A DNA stretch of 8,767 bases from Bacillota bacterium (GTDB taxonomy: Bacteria > Nitrospirota_A > Leptospirillia > Leptospirillales > JAMCRA01). The stretch is from the NCBI GenBank assembly GCA_023380285.1, contig JAMCRA010000018.1:1-8767 (forward strand). The letters run 5' to 3'. Position 1 is the first letter of the stretch. Every line of letters starts with the position of its first letter. Positions 7,999-8,767 of this stretch are shown piece by piece. A program made the position numbers and the translations under genes. The notes beneath the pieces are model-generated. The model did no database searches. It saw nothing but the letters and a program-made list of their open reading frames with translations, and was not told where the DNA came from.

Positions 7999-8045
7999 GA
8001 ATGAAAACCCTCCTGATGCGGATGAAACTGCTTGAATCAGGTGTC

Positions 8046-8291
8046 TTAGGACTGGGGTCGGGAAATCTTCCGAATCAGTCTGCTCACAGTTTCCGACGGC
8101 TGAGCACCTTTCTCAACCCATTCATCAAGCTTCCCGGATTCAAACCGGACTTCATCATTGTTTTGGGGATTGTAAGAGCCGATCACCTCCAGAAATCTTC
8201 CGTTTCGAGGTGAACGGGAATCTGCCACCACAATCCTATAGACCGGTTGCTTCCTTCTTCCATGTCGCGCCAATCGTATACGTACGGACAA
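8046..8291 (-). CDS. rpsP: 30S ribosomal protein S16
   Basis: Structural protein of the 30S body, needed for ordered assembly. The 81 residues match the full family length: MSVRIRLARHGRRKQPVYRI, VVADSRSPRNGRFLEVIGSY and NPQNNDEVRFESGKLDEWVE, followed by a short basic C-terminus (SRLIRKISRPQS). The start codon is TTG 8289-8291, supported by AAGGAG six bases upstream and by agreement with the family N-terminus. It opens the conserved rpsP-khpA-rimM-trmD-rplS series and lies 46 bases after ffh. Confidence 0.97.
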   Translation of the reverse strand: MSVRIRLARHGRRKQPVYRIVVADSRSPRNGRFLEVIGSYNPQNNDEVRFESGKLDEWVEKGAQPSETVSRLIRKISRPQS

Positions 8292-8337
8292 TCTATTCTC
8301 CTTAAATTTTAAAGAGTGAACTATTCCTGCCTCTGCC

Positions 8338-8767
8338 TCAGAAAGGAAGCAGGGACTTCAAAGCCCTCATGCCATTTGGTTTCAGGGCTGTCTTCATCAT
8401 CTTTCGAATTTGTTCAAATTGTTTCAGAACCTGATTGACACTCTGTACAGTGGTTCCAGAACCGGTTGCAATTCTTCGGCGACGAGATCCGTCCAGCTTT
8501 TCTGGATGAAGTCGCTCCATCCGGGTCATAGATAAGATAATAGCCTCTGTCCGCTTCATTTCTGATTCCACTTTTTCAAAGTCCACTTGGGATTTAAGCC
8601 CCGATGCCCCAGGAATCATAGATATTAGCTCATCGGCGGAACCCATTTTTTTCATGCTTCGGATCTGTTCCAGAAAGTCCTCGAGAGAAATCTGGTTTGC
8701 GGAAGCTTTCGCAACTATCTGGCGCGCCTTTTCCGCCGATACAGCAGACTGGGCTTTTTCAAGAAGA
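8338..8767 (-). CDS. ffh: Signal recognition particle protein Ffh (SRP54), C-terminal part, 5' end outside the window
   Basis: GTPase of the signal recognition particle that binds 4.5S RNA and signal sequences and delivers ribosomes to FtsY at the membrane. Only the last ~142 residues are visible; the frame runs open through the right edge. They begin LLEKAQSAVSAEKARQIVAK, the linker into the M domain, then ISLEDFLEQIRSMKKMGSAD, ISMIPGASG and the RNA-binding helix-turn-helix RRRRIATGSGTTVQSVNQVL. The methionine-rich helix KQFEQIRKMMKTALKPNG follows. The NG GTPase domain lies outside. The protein ends soon after (RALKSLLPF), a short tail for the family. ffh directly upstream of rpsP is a common arrangement. 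Confidence 0.96.
   Translation of the reverse strand, partial: LLEKAQSAVSAEKARQIVAKASANQISLEDFLEQIRSMKKMGSADELISMIPGASGLKSQVDFEKVESEMKRTEAIILSMTRMERLHPEKLDGSRRRRIATGSGTTVQSVNQVLKQFEQIRKMMKTALKPNGMRALKSLLPF

Overview
All recognisable genes lie on the minus strand, so transcription runs from high to low coordinates. The window is a conserved housekeeping block from a bacterium with a Gram-negative-type envelope (an EnvC-like periplasmic protein and an FtsX-like protein). Gene order, a CIRCE-controlled groESL operon and a KH-domain protein between rpsP and rimM would fit Nitrospirota (Leptospirillum-like) or a related deep-branching phylum. That assignment is inference from memory of gene orders, not a search result. 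I see no insertion sequence, CRISPR array, tRNA, rRNA or sign of recent transfer.

In transcription order: (1) 8767-5409 is a translation and RNA block: ffh (3' part only), rpsP, khpA, rimM, trmD, and an open reading frame joining rplS to rnhB. (2) 5399-3328 is an envelope-division pair, ftsX-like then envC-like, starting 9 bases after rnhB and overlapping each other. (3) After a 180-220 base gap comes a ctpA-type S41 protease (about 3105-1771), closed by a strong two-tier intrinsic terminator at 1680-1735. (4) Beyond it is a separate heat-shock unit: a good sigma70-type promoter (1618-1646), a CIRCE operator over the expected start point (1590-1616), groES, and groEL running off the left edge.

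The genes fit together as follows. Ffh, S16, KhpA, RimM, TrmD and L19 serve protein targeting, ribosome assembly and tRNA modification, and RNase HII removes ribonucleotides from DNA. FtsX and the degenerate LytM-domain EnvC-like protein resemble the module that switches on septal amidases. The S41 protease trims periplasmic proteins. GroES/GroEL fold cytosolic proteins under HrcA-CIRCE control.

There is no obvious new multi-gene system. Two gene-structure anomalies deserve attention. First, rimM is split by a one-base frame change at a run of nine T; the run contains a perfectly phased U-UUU-UUU slippery heptamer, and a -1 shift restores a normal 178-residue RimM. Second, rplS has no stop codon and reads in frame into rnhB, giving a 348-residue L19-RNase HII fusion. 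A one-base change near the junction would instead give separate genes with an ATGA overlap. Either could be real biology or a sequencing indel. The groES operator also carries an unusual third half-site. Several genes use GTG or TTG starts with good Shine-Dalgarno sequences.
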